A stretch of 64,000 nucleotides of DNA from NCBI RefSeq assembly GCF_000488215.1, contig NZ_KI530712.1, positions 231,636 through 295,635 on the forward strand. Reading direction: 5' to 3'. The stretch is from Acinetobacter nectaris CIP 110549 (lineage in GTDB: Bacteria > Pseudomonadota > Gammaproteobacteria > Pseudomonadales > Moraxellaceae). The position numbers were made by a program, and so were the translations under genes. The first letter of the stretch is position 1. The number at the start of each line of letters is the position of its first letter. Below the pieces are notes generated by a model, which saw only the letters and a program-made list of their open reading frames with translations, was not told where the DNA came from and ran no database searches. Below are positions 9,457-18,705 of this stretch, piece after piece.

Positions 9457-11014
9457 GACTTCACCTCCGCAAAAAGTGAGTCAATGCCTAACTCTGCACA
9501 AAATGCGTTAATGGTTTGGTCTGTTTGTTGGCTTTGTTGTTCTAAATCTTGCAGTTGCTTAGCAACCTCAGCTAAATCAATTTCTGCTTCAGCTTCAAAG
9601 GTATCTACATAGCGAGGAATGTTTAAATTAAAATCGTTGTCTTGTATATCTTGCAGTGTTACGACTTGTGCAAACTTTTCTACATTCTCACGAGTGTGGT
9701 AACACTCAATAATTTTAGCGATGTGTTCAGGGTTTAAGTAGTTTTGTGTTTTTTGCTTTTCAAATTCTTTACTTGCATCAATAAATAAAATCTTATCATC
9801 GTTACTACGGTTTTTCTTAAGTACTAAAACACAGGTTGGAATACTTGTACCGTAAAAGATGTTTGAAGGAAGTCCAATCACAGCATCAATCACATTCATT
9901 TTTTCAATGAGGTGCTGACGAATCGTACCTTCACTTGAGCCTCGGAACAATACACCATGTGGAAGAACCACTGCCATCGTGCCATCTTCATCAAGTTGAT
10001 ACAGCATGTGCTGTACAAAAGCCATATCTGCTTTGGTTTTTGGGGCAAGTTTACCGTAAGGTGAAAAACGATCATCCTGTAAAAACAAAGGATCGGCTGA
10101 CCAATGGGCAGAGAAGGGCGGATTTGCGACCACAGCTTCAAACTTTTGGTCAGGGTATTGTCTTGCTTAATATCAAACTTAGAAAAATGCACATCATGAA
10201 GAATCATGTTCATACGTGCCAAGTTATATGTTGTACGATTCATCTCTTGACCGTAAATCATATCGACATCTTTCACTTCACGTTTTACACGCAACAGTAA
10301 AGAACCTGAACCACATGTTGGATCGTAGACTGAACGCAGTTGTGTTTTACCATGAGTCACAATCTTAGCGAGTAAGGTTGAAACAGCTTGCGGTGTATAA
10401 AATTCACCTGCTTTTTTACCTGCACCACTGGCAAACTCGCCAATTAAGTACTCGTAAGCATCACCTAAAACATCAGATTCGGTATTACTTAAATCGAAAT
10501 CAATTTTATCTAAATGAGAGAGCACTTTAGTGACTAAAGTATTTCGATCTGTCGCATTACTTCCTAGTTTTGTTGAATTGAGATCTAAATCTTCAAACAA
10601 ATTTGCAAAGTCATTTTCTGAATCTGTCCCTGCGGTACTTTGTTCAATGGCTTTAAATGTATTGGTTAAATCATCAAGAATGAAACCATCTGCCTGACGA
10701 CCACGCTCAGCAAGCGTATGAAACAGTTGTTTTGGTGCAAGTGCAAACCCAACATCTTCAATGCCATTGTCTTGAATTGCTTCAATAAACTCTAAATGCT
10801 CAGCATTACTTTCATCAAGTTGGTAATACGGTTCGTTGATGCCTTCTTCTTGAAGTAAAGCATTGGCAAAGTTAACGGTTTTTTCAGAAAGGTACTTATA
10901 AAAAATGAATCCTAAAATGTAGTCTCGAAACTCATCTGCACCCATCGTGCCACGAAGATCATTGGCAATATTCCAAAGATGCTTTTTAAGTTCTTGTAGT
11001 TGGGCTTGAGACAT
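9453..11014 (-). pseudogene. hsdM: hsdM, type I DNA methyltransferase subunit, frameshifted
   Basis: HsdM is the N6-adenine methylase of type I systems. The N-terminal part (ATG at 11014; HsdM_N helices, then the SAM-binding motif DPTCGSGSLLLR near residue 230) is in one frame, and the C-terminal part (NPPF catalytic motif, then LPHGVLFRGSSEG) is in another. The frame changes near 10148-10154, about residue 288, where CCTGACC is present once; in intact relatives the stretch between DNTLT and DQKFEAVVANPPF is longer, so a deletion between two such short repeats is a likely cause (inference). The N-terminal product would end in about 65 out-of-frame residues and lacks NPPF. I preferred the ATG at 11014 over one 21 bp upstream because GAGAAG lies 8 bp before it. 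Confidence 0.88.
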
Positions 11015-11253
11015 GGGTAACGCTTCTCTAATCATTTTAAATTTGGTCTATTGTACAAAAAAAAGAGGGCTTTGTAGCGACTTTGGTATTTAAAACGACA
11101 GCTTTTGTCGTCCCCATAAAGAAAGGTGTTTCAAATAGATATTATTTCTATGAAAACAATAGGGTAAATAGAAAATAGAGAGATATTTAATATTCAATAG
11201 ACCTTAAAGTTATCTATCAAATCAGTGGTCACTCAGTCTGAGAATTATTAAAA

Positions 11254-12243
11254 TTATGAGCGTTCATAAATACACATTTTTGCAAATTTATTAATTTCTT
11301 TTTCTTCTAATATAAGGTTATCCCATTTGCACATTTGTTTGATAATCCATTCAAAATCAAATGCTTTAGGCTTAGTGGTGTCTGATAAGTTTTTGATTAC
11401 TTCAATGAGTTTGTAATAAGATTCAACATGAATACTCTCTGAGCACTCAAATTGAATAATGCCATAATCTTGTAATAGTTCCCATGCTTCAGTAAGTTTT
11501 GTCAGAGAATTTAATTCACTTTGTGCTTTTATAATGGCTTGAGTGAGTGCATTTAATGTAGCTGGATTATCTTTAGCCCAAAGGTTTGTAATTGCTAAGA
11601 CTTTATCTGCAACGTCAGGAATTATTTGCTTACTATCAACTATAACCTGTGAATAACCATGTATTTGTGATTGGGTATTCCAAGGCTCACCTGCACAGAA
11701 ACCATCAATTTCCCGCTTTTTTAGTGTTTGAATTAAATAGGCAGGTGAGCATGTTGTATATTGTAGTTCTTTAGCGATTTTGGGATCTGCTAAAGATAAC
11801 CATTCCTTGAGGCAATAATGATGAATTGAATGATTAAAGACATGTGCAAGGTTTAAATGTCCTTTTTCTTTTATTGCTTTTATCGCTTTTTCTGCATTAT
11901 CTAAAGCGGAGTTAGAAGCGGACAGTTTATATTCAAAACAAAGATTTTGATTTAGACTTAGAAAAGCTCTATTTGTACTCAGTGTTAGAGAGGTTTGTAA
12001 TGGAATTCCAATTTGGTCTAAACCGATAGCAGCAGCAGGTAACATTGCCGATAAACAATGCGCTGCATCTAATACACCGAATGCTAATCGGTCTCTCAGG
12101 CTTGCCCAAGATGTCTCTTTAATCAGAGTAACATCTAAACCTAACTCTTCAAAAAATCCACGATGTTTAGCCCAAAGTATTGCAATACAATCAATTAAAG
12201 GGATATAGCCTAACTTAATTGATTGCTTTTCTAGAGATGGCAT
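11254..12243 (-). CDS. nasS: NasS, cytoplasmic nitrate/nitrite sensor (NrtA-like)
   Basis: A 329-residue protein of the NrtA/CmpA/TauA substrate-binding fold (LGYIPLIDCIAILWAKHRGFFEELGLDV) but without a signal peptide or lipobox, as expected for the cytoplasmic sensor NasS rather than a transporter subunit. In known NasS-NasT systems NasS holds NasT inactive until nitrate or nitrite binds. It lies 2 bp downstream of nasT on the same strand and is divergent from the nitrate genes, which supports this role. No nrtBC permease or ATPase is adjacent. Later motifs include FCAGEPWN, typical of the nitrate-binding group. A general nitrate/sulfonate-binding protein is the alternative, but context makes NasS far more likely. 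Confidence 0.88.
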   Translation of the reverse strand: MPSLEKQSIKLGYIPLIDCIAILWAKHRGFFEELGLDVTLIKETSWASLRDRLAFGVLDAAHCLSAMLPAAAIGLDQIGIPLQTSLTLSTNRAFLSLNQNLCFEYKLSASNSALDNAEKAIKAIKEKGHLNLAHVFNHSIHHYCLKEWLSLADPKIAKELQYTTCSPAYLIQTLKKREIDGFCAGEPWNTQSQIHGYSQVIVDSKQIIPDVADKVLAITNLWAKDNPATLNALTQAIIKAQSELNSLTKLTEAWELLQDYGIIQFECSESIHVESYYKLIEVIKNLSDTTKPKAFDFEWIIKQMCKWDNLILEEKEINKFAKMCIYERS

Positions 12244-12245
12244 AA

Positions 12246-12833
12246 TTATTCCTTTGGCTGAAATTGTAGTAATTTTTGAGTGTCAATTAATCTACGGGCC
12301 ATTTCTCCAATAGTAATCCTTGAACTCATTGCATTATTTCGCAGTAATTGAAAAGATTTTTCTTCTGAAATATTATGAATTTGCATGAGAAATGCTTTAG
12401 CTTTTTCAATGTCTTTTCTATCAGCAAGCTTACTCTTCGTATCTTCTAAATCATTAACGAGCTTCTTATATTTTTTATATTGTTCAATCGAAATCTCTAA
12501 AATACTTTCTAATTTTTCAGGGTTAATACCATCAACAATATATGCAGTGACCCCTGCATCTATGGCATTTCTGATTACATCTTTATTTGTATTTTTTGTG
12601 AATAATACGGTGGGTAGATCAAATTGGCTTACACAATTTTCTATAATATCTCTATGTGGGTTAGCCATGTCGAGCAAAATTACATCGGCATGTAATTCTT
12701 CAAGCTTGACAGTACTTAAATGTGTGATGTCTATACATGCGACAACATTTAAACCATGCTCTAATAAAGAGCATTGAATCAAGTTTGCACGGTCAAGATT
12801 GTCATCAATTAGGGCAATTTTTAGAGCTGACAT
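12246..12833 (-). CDS. nasT: NasT, response-regulator-like ANTAR antiterminator
   Basis: NasT binds leader RNA of nitrate-assimilation operons and lets transcription pass. The protein (195 residues from the ATG at 12833) has a receiver-like domain at about 1-120 (KIALIDDNLDRANLIQ, then VILLDM) and a C-terminal ANTAR domain at about 135-190 (DIEKAKAFLMQIHNISEEKS, then ARRLID). A TTG-initiated N-terminal extension to 12875 is possible but adds a non-domain hydrophobic leader, so I prefer the internal ATG. It is co-transcribed with nasS and divergent from the transporter gene, whose leader carries hairpins of the ANTAR target type. Confidence 0.9.
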   Translation of the reverse strand: MSALKIALIDDNLDRANLIQCSLLEHGLNVVACIDITHLSTVKLEELHADVILLDMANPHRDIIENCVSQFDLPTVLFTKNTNKDVIRNAIDAGVTAYIVDGINPEKLESILEISIEQYKKYKKLVNDLEDTKSKLADRKDIEKAKAFLMQIHNISEEKSFQLLRNNAMSSRITIGEMARRLIDTQKLLQFQPKE

Positions 12834-13003
12834 AAAGGCAAACTGAAATAAAAATAACTGTCTATTAATAAGCAAGCCTTATACCAATAGATAGTTATTT
12901 TTTATAAAATTTTACAATTAAATGTAAAACCAATAAGAACAGTGATATAAAAAATCAAATTTTCACTGAAAAAAGTCACTTTATTTTCTAGTTCTAAAAA
13001 AAC

Positions 13004-13019
13004 TGGCATTATTTATGCA
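13004..13019 (+). promoter_or_regulatory. Sigma-54 (RpoN) promoter-like element
   Basis: TGGCATTATTTATGCA keeps the GG and GC doublets at the exact -24/-12 spacing of the sigma-54 consensus (TGGCAC-N5-TTGCA). The predicted start, about 12 bp past the GC, is near 13030, precisely where the first leader hairpin begins. An NtrC-type enhancer site was not recognised upstream. Nitrogen control fits the genes downstream. Confidence 0.6.
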
Positions 13020-13030
13020 TTATATACTTT

Positions 13031-13078
13031 GAGTCAAAGAAGACTCCTAAAATTTATATGACGGTCAATGGCGCCCGT
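13031..13078 (+). promoter_or_regulatory. ANTAR (NasT) target: paired hexaloop RNA hairpins in the nitrate operon leader
   Basis: Hairpin 1: GAGTC (13031-13035), loop AAAGAA, GACTC (13042-13046). Hairpin 2: ACGGTC (13061-13066), loop AATGGC, GCCCGT (13073-13078) with one internal T/C mismatch. Both loops are six bases with A at position 1 and G at position 4, the signature of published ANTAR-binding RNA motifs. The linker is 14 nt. A T6 run follows at 13088-13093 and a small GAAA-tetraloop hairpin (13094-13107) sits just before the start codon. I could not draw a clean competing terminator, so the exact switch mechanism is open. Confidence 0.65.
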
Positions 13079-13115
13079 TCTGATACATTTTTTATTACGA
13101 AAGTAATAGAAAGTG

Positions 13116-14486
13116 ATGAATACGTTAGCTCAAAAGAGTAATGCCATGTCTATAAATTTGAATGCTAAAAAAGCCAATAAAATCCAGTTATTCAGTTTTA
13201 AAACCGCAGCAATGCGAGCCTTTCACATGAGTTGGCTTGCCTTCTTTGTTTGTTTCTTTGCATGGTTTGCCTGTGCACCTTTAATGCCTGTAATCTCGGG
13301 TGAGTTCCATTTAACGAAGAATCAAATTGCCAATATTAATATTGCTGCAGTTGCTATTACTATTTTGGTGCGTCTTGTTGTAGGGCCATTGTGTGATAAG
13401 TATGGTCCTCGAAAAACATATACAGTATTACTTTTGGTTGGCAGTATTCCTGTATTTGGTGTGGCAGCATCAAATAGTTATGAAACATTTTTATTCTTTA
13501 GGTTACTCATTGGTGCAATTGGCGCCAGCTTTGTAATTACCCAATACCATACCAGTATTATGTTTGCTCCAAATATAGTAGGCACAGCAAATGCAGCATC
13601 CGCTGGTTGGGGAAATGCAGGGGGGGGAGCAACGCAAGCAATCATGCCATTATTACTGTCTGCTATGGTTATGTTTGGAGTTGAGCAAACTTTCGGCTGG
13701 AGATTTGCGCTGATCGTGCCAGGTATCATGATGCTCATTGTAGGCATGATGTATTGGAAATACACTCAAGATTGTCCACAAGGGGATTTTAAAGCACTTA
13801 GAAGTGAAGGCATTCATGTAGGGAGTGATAAAAAAGGTGGTATAGCAATATTGTTACATGCTGCAAAAAACTATCGGGTATGGGTTCTTTTCATCTCTTA
13901 TGCTGCTTGCTTTGGCATTGAAATATTTATTCATAATATCGTAGCTATGTACTACGTTGACCATTTTAATTTTGGATTAAAAGAGGCTGGGTTGACAGCT
14001 GGCATATTTGGTTTATTGGCATTATTTGCTCGTGCATTAGGCGGTATTATTTCTGATCGTATTGCTATAAAAAAAGGATTGGATGGCAGAACCAAAATAT
14101 TATTTTTAATGGTTTTTTTAGAGGGATTATTTTTAGTCGCATTTTCTCAAATGCAGACACCTATGCTTGCTATTTTAGGTATGACAGCTTTTGCATTATT
14201 TACACACATGGCATGTGGAGCAACGTATGCTTTGGTTCCATTTATTGATCGCGATGCACTAGGTGGTGTAGCCGGGATTATTGGTGCTGGTGGTAATGTT
14301 GGTGCAGTGGCAGCAGGATTTTTACTTAAAGGTGTATTAGATATTCAAACCTGTTTAATGACTTTGGGTGGCTTAGTTATTTTGGCTGCAGTTTGTGTGT
14401 TAAGTATACGTTTTTCAGTTGAACACAAAGAAAAAGAACAACGCTTATATGATCAGGCTGTGCTAGATCGAGACGCCGTAGTGTAA
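13116..14486 (+). CDS. Nitrate/nitrite transporter, MFS NarK/NasA family
   Basis: A 456-residue major facilitator with about 12 membrane spans that should import nitrate for assimilation. The first 35 residues are hydrophilic and basic, then spans begin at FHMSWLAFFVCFFAWFA. Family signatures visible are the RxxxGxxxDKxGPR type loop (RLVVGPLCDKYGPRKTY) and the glycine-rich nitrate signature segment AASAGWGNAGGGATQ with its later partner GIIGAGGNVGAVAAGFLL. It is the first gene after the ANTAR leader and precedes nirB by 34 bp. A GTG at 13113 directly precedes the chosen ATG, and an ATG at 13146 (MSINLN) with AAGAG upstream is another possible start. Confidence 0.92.
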   Translation: MNTLAQKSNAMSINLNAKKANKIQLFSFKTAAMRAFHMSWLAFFVCFFAWFACAPLMPVISGEFHLTKNQIANINIAAVAITILVRLVVGPLCDKYGPRKTYTVLLLVGSIPVFGVAASNSYETFLFFRLLIGAIGASFVITQYHTSIMFAPNIVGTANAASAGWGNAGGGATQAIMPLLLSAMVMFGVEQTFGWRFALIVPGIMMLIVGMMYWKYTQDCPQGDFKALRSEGIHVGSDKKGGIAILLHAAKNYRVWVLFISYAACFGIEIFIHNIVAMYYVDHFNFGLKEAGLTAGIFGLLALFARALGGIISDRIAIKKGLDGRTKILFLMVFLEGLFLVAFSQMQTPMLAILGMTAFALFTHMACGATYALVPFIDRDALGGVAGIIGAGGNVGAVAAGFLLKGVLDIQTCLMTLGGLVILAAVCVLSIRFSVEHKEKEQRLYDQAVLDRDAVV

Positions 14487-14520
14487 CACAACACACAACT
14501 TACTTCTTAGGAGAACAAAA

Positions 14521-17061
14521 ATGAAAATAGTGATGATTGGTTACGGTATGGTGGGACATAAGTTTATCGAAACACTACTTGAAAAAGCAGATGATAAGCT
14601 TGAATTGACGATTATTGCCGAAGAGCCTCATTTAGCTTATGACAGAGTACATCTAAGTGAATATTTTGCAGGTAAATCGCTTAAAGATCTATCTTTAGCC
14701 CGAGCTGACTTTGCTGATGCTTATGGAATAGATTTGCAGCTAAAAACGAAAGCAGTTGAAATTGATACATTGAATAAAACGATTACAACCGATGCCGGCG
14801 ATATCATTCGCTACGATAAATTGGTGCTTGCCACTGGGTCTTACGCCTTTGTACCACCGATTACAGGTCATAATCGAAAAAACTGCTTTGTTTATCGTAC
14901 TATTGATGATTTAGATGCCATTCGAAAAGCGAGCCATGATGCAAAAATTGGTGTTGTAATTGGTGGTGGATTATTGGGACTTGAAGCTGCAAAGGCTTTA
15001 ATGGACTTAAAGCTAAAAACGCATGTTGTTGAATTTTCTCCACGTCTAATGGCTGTACAAGTCGATGATTTAGGAGGAAAAATATTACGCTCAAAAATTG
15101 AAGATTTAGGTGTTGAAGTACATACCCAAAAATTAACTTCCATTATTGAGGATGGTATTGATTCAACACATACATTGAAGTTTGCAGATGGGTCAGATTT
15201 AGAAACAGATATTGTATTATTTTCCGCAGGTATTCGCCCACGTGATGAGTTAGCTCGTCAAAGTGGTTTAGCAATCGGTGAAAGAGGTGGAATAGTCATT
15301 AATGACTATTGTCAAACATCTTCTCCTGATATTTATGCTATAGGCGAGTGTGCGCTTTGGAAAAGTAAGATTTATGGTTTAGTTGCACCCGGATATGATA
15401 TGGCAAGGCTAACAGCCAAGCATATTTTAGATGAGCAAACACAAGGGTTCAGCGGTGCGGATATGAGCACTAAACTCAAACTCATGGGAGTGGATGTTGC
15501 ATCAATTGGTGATGCACATGCCGTTACACCTCAGAGTTTGAGTTATTTTTATGCAGATGAAGATGCCAAAATATATAAAAAAATTGTGGTAAACCAGAAA
15601 AAGAATAAATTACTTGGTGCTGTATTGGTTGGATGTGCTAAAGAATATAACGACTTATTACAAATGATGTTGAATGGCTCTCCCATTCCTGAGCATCCAG
15701 AAAGCTTAATCATGCCTGGATATCAAACTTCTGTAAATAAATCAGGTGCAAGTGGAATTGATTTATTGCCAGATACAGCCGTTATTTGCTCATGTAATAA
15801 TGTTTCTAAAGCAGAGATTTGTACGGCGATTGGAGATGGATCAACCTCTCTTGCTGCACTAAAAAAATGTACGAAAGCAGCAACTGCATGCGGTGGGTGT
15901 ACTACGCTTGTAACGCAGGTATTGAAATCTGAGTTACAAAGACAAGGTGTAAGTGTAAATAATAATCTTTGTGAGCATTTTGCTTATTCAAGACAAGAGC
16001 TATATCACCTTATACGTGTAAATGAGATCCAAACATTTGATGATTTGCTTGCAGCATATGGACACGGTTTAGGTTGTGATATTTGCAAGCCGACAGTGGC
16101 TAACATATTGGCATCATGCTGGAATGATTTTGTGCTCAAACCTTCACATGCGGGCTTACAAGACAGTAATGATTATTATCTTGGCAATATTCAAAAAGAT
16201 GGATCTTATTCTATTGTGCCTCGTATTGCAGGTGGAGAAATTAGCCCAGATGGATTAATTACGATTGGTCAAATTGCTAAAGAATATCAACTTTATACCA
16301 AAATCACAGGCGGTCAGCGTATCGATTTATTTGGTGCGCAAGTACATCAGCTACCTGAAATTTGGGAAAAGTTAGTTGATGCAGGATTTGAATCAGGTCA
16401 TGCATATGGAAAGTCATTACGTACGGTCAAATCTTGTGTAGGTAGCACATGGTGCCGGTATGGAGTAGATGATTCTGTTGCTTTGGCAATTTTTTTAGAG
16501 AATAGATATAAAGGTTTACGTTCACCACATAAGCTAAAAATGGCTGTATCAGGTTGTACCCGTGAATGTGCCGAGGCGCAAGGCAAAGATGTAGGCGTGA
16601 TTGCTACAGAAAAGGGTTGGAACTTATATGTCTGTGGTAATGGAGGGATGAAACCACGCCATGCTGAGTTATTGGCTTCTGATTTAGATACACAAACTTT
16701 GGTTCGGTATATCGATCGATTCTTTATGTTTTATATTCAAACCGCAGATCGGTTACAGAGAACCAGTGTATGGCGCGATAATTTAGAGGGTGGCTTAGCC
16801 TATTTAAAATCGGTGATTGTAGATGATGGTTTAGGATTGGCAAGTGAACTTGAGCATCGTATGCAACACGTCGTTGGCACATATCAAGATGAATGGCGAA
16901 CAGCAATAGAAACACCTGAAATCCGCCAACGCTTTAAAACATTTATTAATGCACCTGAGCAAAGTGATCCAAATATTCAATTTACCTCAGTACGCGGACA
17001 AATTAGACCTAAAACGCAAATTGAACGTGATGAAAGTCGCATTCTAGTAGTAGAGGCATAA
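14521..17061 (+). CDS. nirB: Assimilatory nitrite reductase large subunit NirB
   Basis: Reduces nitrite to ammonium in the cytoplasm with NAD(P)H. The 846-residue chain has an FAD/NAD-binding oxidoreductase part at about 1-300 (IGYGMVGHKF; second nucleotide site GVVIGGGLLGLEAA), two BFD-like [2Fe-2S] segments at about 420-470 (CSCNNVSKAEIC, ACGGC) and 490-540 (GCDIC), then the sulfite/nitrite reductase halves. Siroheme and [4Fe-4S] ligands are seen as CVGSTWC near 640 and CTREC near 680. A GGAG box precedes the ATG. It sits between the transporter and the NirD-fusion gene (3-bp gap). Length and motif order are those of an intact NirB. Confidence 0.95.
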   Translation: MKIVMIGYGMVGHKFIETLLEKADDKLELTIIAEEPHLAYDRVHLSEYFAGKSLKDLSLARADFADAYGIDLQLKTKAVEIDTLNKTITTDAGDIIRYDKLVLATGSYAFVPPITGHNRKNCFVYRTIDDLDAIRKASHDAKIGVVIGGGLLGLEAAKALMDLKLKTHVVEFSPRLMAVQVDDLGGKILRSKIEDLGVEVHTQKLTSIIEDGIDSTHTLKFADGSDLETDIVLFSAGIRPRDELARQSGLAIGERGGIVINDYCQTSSPDIYAIGECALWKSKIYGLVAPGYDMARLTAKHILDEQTQGFSGADMSTKLKLMGVDVASIGDAHAVTPQSLSYFYADEDAKIYKKIVVNQKKNKLLGAVLVGCAKEYNDLLQMMLNGSPIPEHPESLIMPGYQTSVNKSGASGIDLLPDTAVICSCNNVSKAEICTAIGDGSTSLAALKKCTKAATACGGCTTLVTQVLKSELQRQGVSVNNNLCEHFAYSRQELYHLIRVNEIQTFDDLLAAYGHGLGCDICKPTVANILASCWNDFVLKPSHAGLQDSNDYYLGNIQKDGSYSIVPRIAGGEISPDGLITIGQIAKEYQLYTKITGGQRIDLFGAQVHQLPEIWEKLVDAGFESGHAYGKSLRTVKSCVGSTWCRYGVDDSVALAIFLENRYKGLRSPHKLKMAVSGCTRECAEAQGKDVGVIATEKGWNLYVCGNGGMKPRHAELLASDLDTQTLVRYIDRFFMFYIQTADRLQRTSVWRDNLEGGLAYLKSVIVDDGLGLASELEHRMQHVVGTYQDEWRTAIETPEIRQRFKTFINAPEQSDPNIQFTSVRGQIRPKTQIERDESRILVVEA

Positions 17062-17064
17062 ATA

Positions 17065-18675
17065 ATGAATAAACTAAAAATTCAGGAAACTACGGATTGG
17101 ATTGATGTCTGTGCTTTGGATGAAATTACACCAAATACGGGTGTGGGCATTTTGGTAGATCAACAACAAATTGCTATTTTTCGTGTGGGACATGAGCACA
17201 GAGTATATGCACTAAGTAACCAAGATCCTTTTAGTCAATCCTTTGTGATGTCACGCGGAATTATTGGTGATATACAAGGGGAGCGTGTTGTGGCTTCTCC
17301 TATCTATAAGCAGCATTTTAGCTTAGTGACAGGGCGTTGTTTAGAAGATGGGCAACATAGCTTGAAGTCATTTGCCACAAAAGTAGAGCATGGTCGCGTG
17401 TTTGTGAATCGTGTACCGAAGAAGGCATATCTGACCAACATAAGCTCGGTACAACATAAACTAAAGTTGGTGTTAGTTGGAAATGGCTTGGCAGGTATGC
17501 GCTGCCTTGAAGATTTATTAGATATGGCACCAGATCGCTATGATATTACTGTAATTGGTGCAGAACCAAGAGGTAACTATAATCGAATTATGTTATCACC
17601 TGTACTTTCAGGCGATAAAACACTCGATGATATTATGCTGCATCAACCCTCATGGTATCGCCAAAATGGTATTTGCTTGATTACGGGAGACCCCGTCGTT
17701 CAAGTTGATCGAGTAAGAAAACAGCTACATACCCAAAATGGGGTAGTGGTTGATTATGACCGTATGATTTTGGCAACGGGTTCAACGCCGTTCATTCCGC
17801 ATATAGAAGGTACTGGTTTAAAAGGAGTTATGAGCTTTCGTGATATTGATGATGTGAATCAAATGTTGCAATACGCTAAAACTTATAAAAATGCAGTTGT
17901 GATTGGAGCGGGGCTTTTAGGTTTAGAAGCAGCCTATGGTCTTAAACAACAAGGTATGAATGTTACAGTCGTACATTTAAGTGACCGCATTATGAATCGC
18001 CAATTAGATACACGTGCGAGTGCTTTATTACAAAAAAGTATAGAAGCAAAAGGCATTCAAGTCATGACAAATGCTTCTACAGAGTATTTAGAAGGTGAGG
18101 ATGGACATGTGAAATCAGTACATCTCGCATCTGGTGAAGTTATTTCGGCAGACTTGGTTATTTTCGCAGTGGGTATTAGACCAAATATTCGCTTAGCCAA
18201 GCAGGCAGGCTTGCATTGTAATCGAGGAATAATTGTAAATGATACGATGCAAACATTTGATCCGAGTATATATGCTGTAGGTGAGTGTATTGAGCATCGT
18301 CAGCAAACATTTGGCTTAGTTGAACCATTGTGGGGGCAAGCATTTATTTGTGCAAATCAATTAGCAGAGCGTGGTGGACTAATCTTTAAAGCCCCAACTG
18401 TACCTACTCAACTCAAAGTCAGTGGCTGTGATGTGTTTTCTGCAGGAAATATTGAGCCGCGAGGTGATTTTGAAGATGTTATCTTGAATGATGAAAAGAG
18501 AAGTGTCTATAAACGTATCATTATTAAAAATGACAGAGTTATTGGTGCTGTATTGTTTGGAGATACTGAAGATGGTGCATGGTATGCGGAGCTTATAGCA
18601 GACCAAACAGTAATTAGACAAATCCGTCATAAGCTACTGTTTGGTCGTGATTTTGCAATGAAACAAGCAAGTTAA
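17065..18675 (+). CDS. NirD-type Rieske-fold domain fused to an FAD/NAD(P) oxidoreductase
   Basis: A 536-residue fusion. Residues 1 to about 120 (WIDVCALDEITPNTGVGI, then GDIQGERVVASPIYKQHFSL) are a NirD-like Rieske fold lacking the Cys/His cluster ligands, as in the nitrite reductase small subunit. Residues about 130-530 are a NirB/NasB-type flavoprotein: KLVLVGNGLAGMRCLEDLL, NYNRIMLSPVLSG, and the second Rossmann site VVIGAGLLGLEAAYG. It probably supplies both the small subunit of nitrite reductase and the NAD(P)H electron-transfer arm of the nitrate reductase encoded next. No BFD [2Fe-2S] or siroheme parts are present. It starts 3 bp after nirB, so coupling is likely. Confidence 0.87.
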   Translation: MNKLKIQETTDWIDVCALDEITPNTGVGILVDQQQIAIFRVGHEHRVYALSNQDPFSQSFVMSRGIIGDIQGERVVASPIYKQHFSLVTGRCLEDGQHSLKSFATKVEHGRVFVNRVPKKAYLTNISSVQHKLKLVLVGNGLAGMRCLEDLLDMAPDRYDITVIGAEPRGNYNRIMLSPVLSGDKTLDDIMLHQPSWYRQNGICLITGDPVVQVDRVRKQLHTQNGVVVDYDRMILATGSTPFIPHIEGTGLKGVMSFRDIDDVNQMLQYAKTYKNAVVIGAGLLGLEAAYGLKQQGMNVTVVHLSDRIMNRQLDTRASALLQKSIEAKGIQVMTNASTEYLEGEDGHVKSVHLASGEVISADLVIFAVGIRPNIRLAKQAGLHCNRGIIVNDTMQTFDPSIYAVGECIEHRQQTFGLVEPLWGQAFICANQLAERGGLIFKAPTVPTQLKVSGCDVFSAGNIEPRGDFEDVILNDEKRSVYKRIIIKNDRVIGAVLFGDTEDGAWYAELIADQTVIRQIRHKLLFGRDFAMKQAS

Positions 18676-18705
18676 AATGACTGTTGATGTGCTGAGGATA
18701 TAGCT

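Noticed and set aside
13079..13107. Intrinsic terminator in the nitrate leader
   Set aside because: A T6 run (13088-13093) exists but I could not pair the sequence just before it with an upstream strand; the small GAAA hairpin at 13094-13107 lies after the run. Not called as a terminator.
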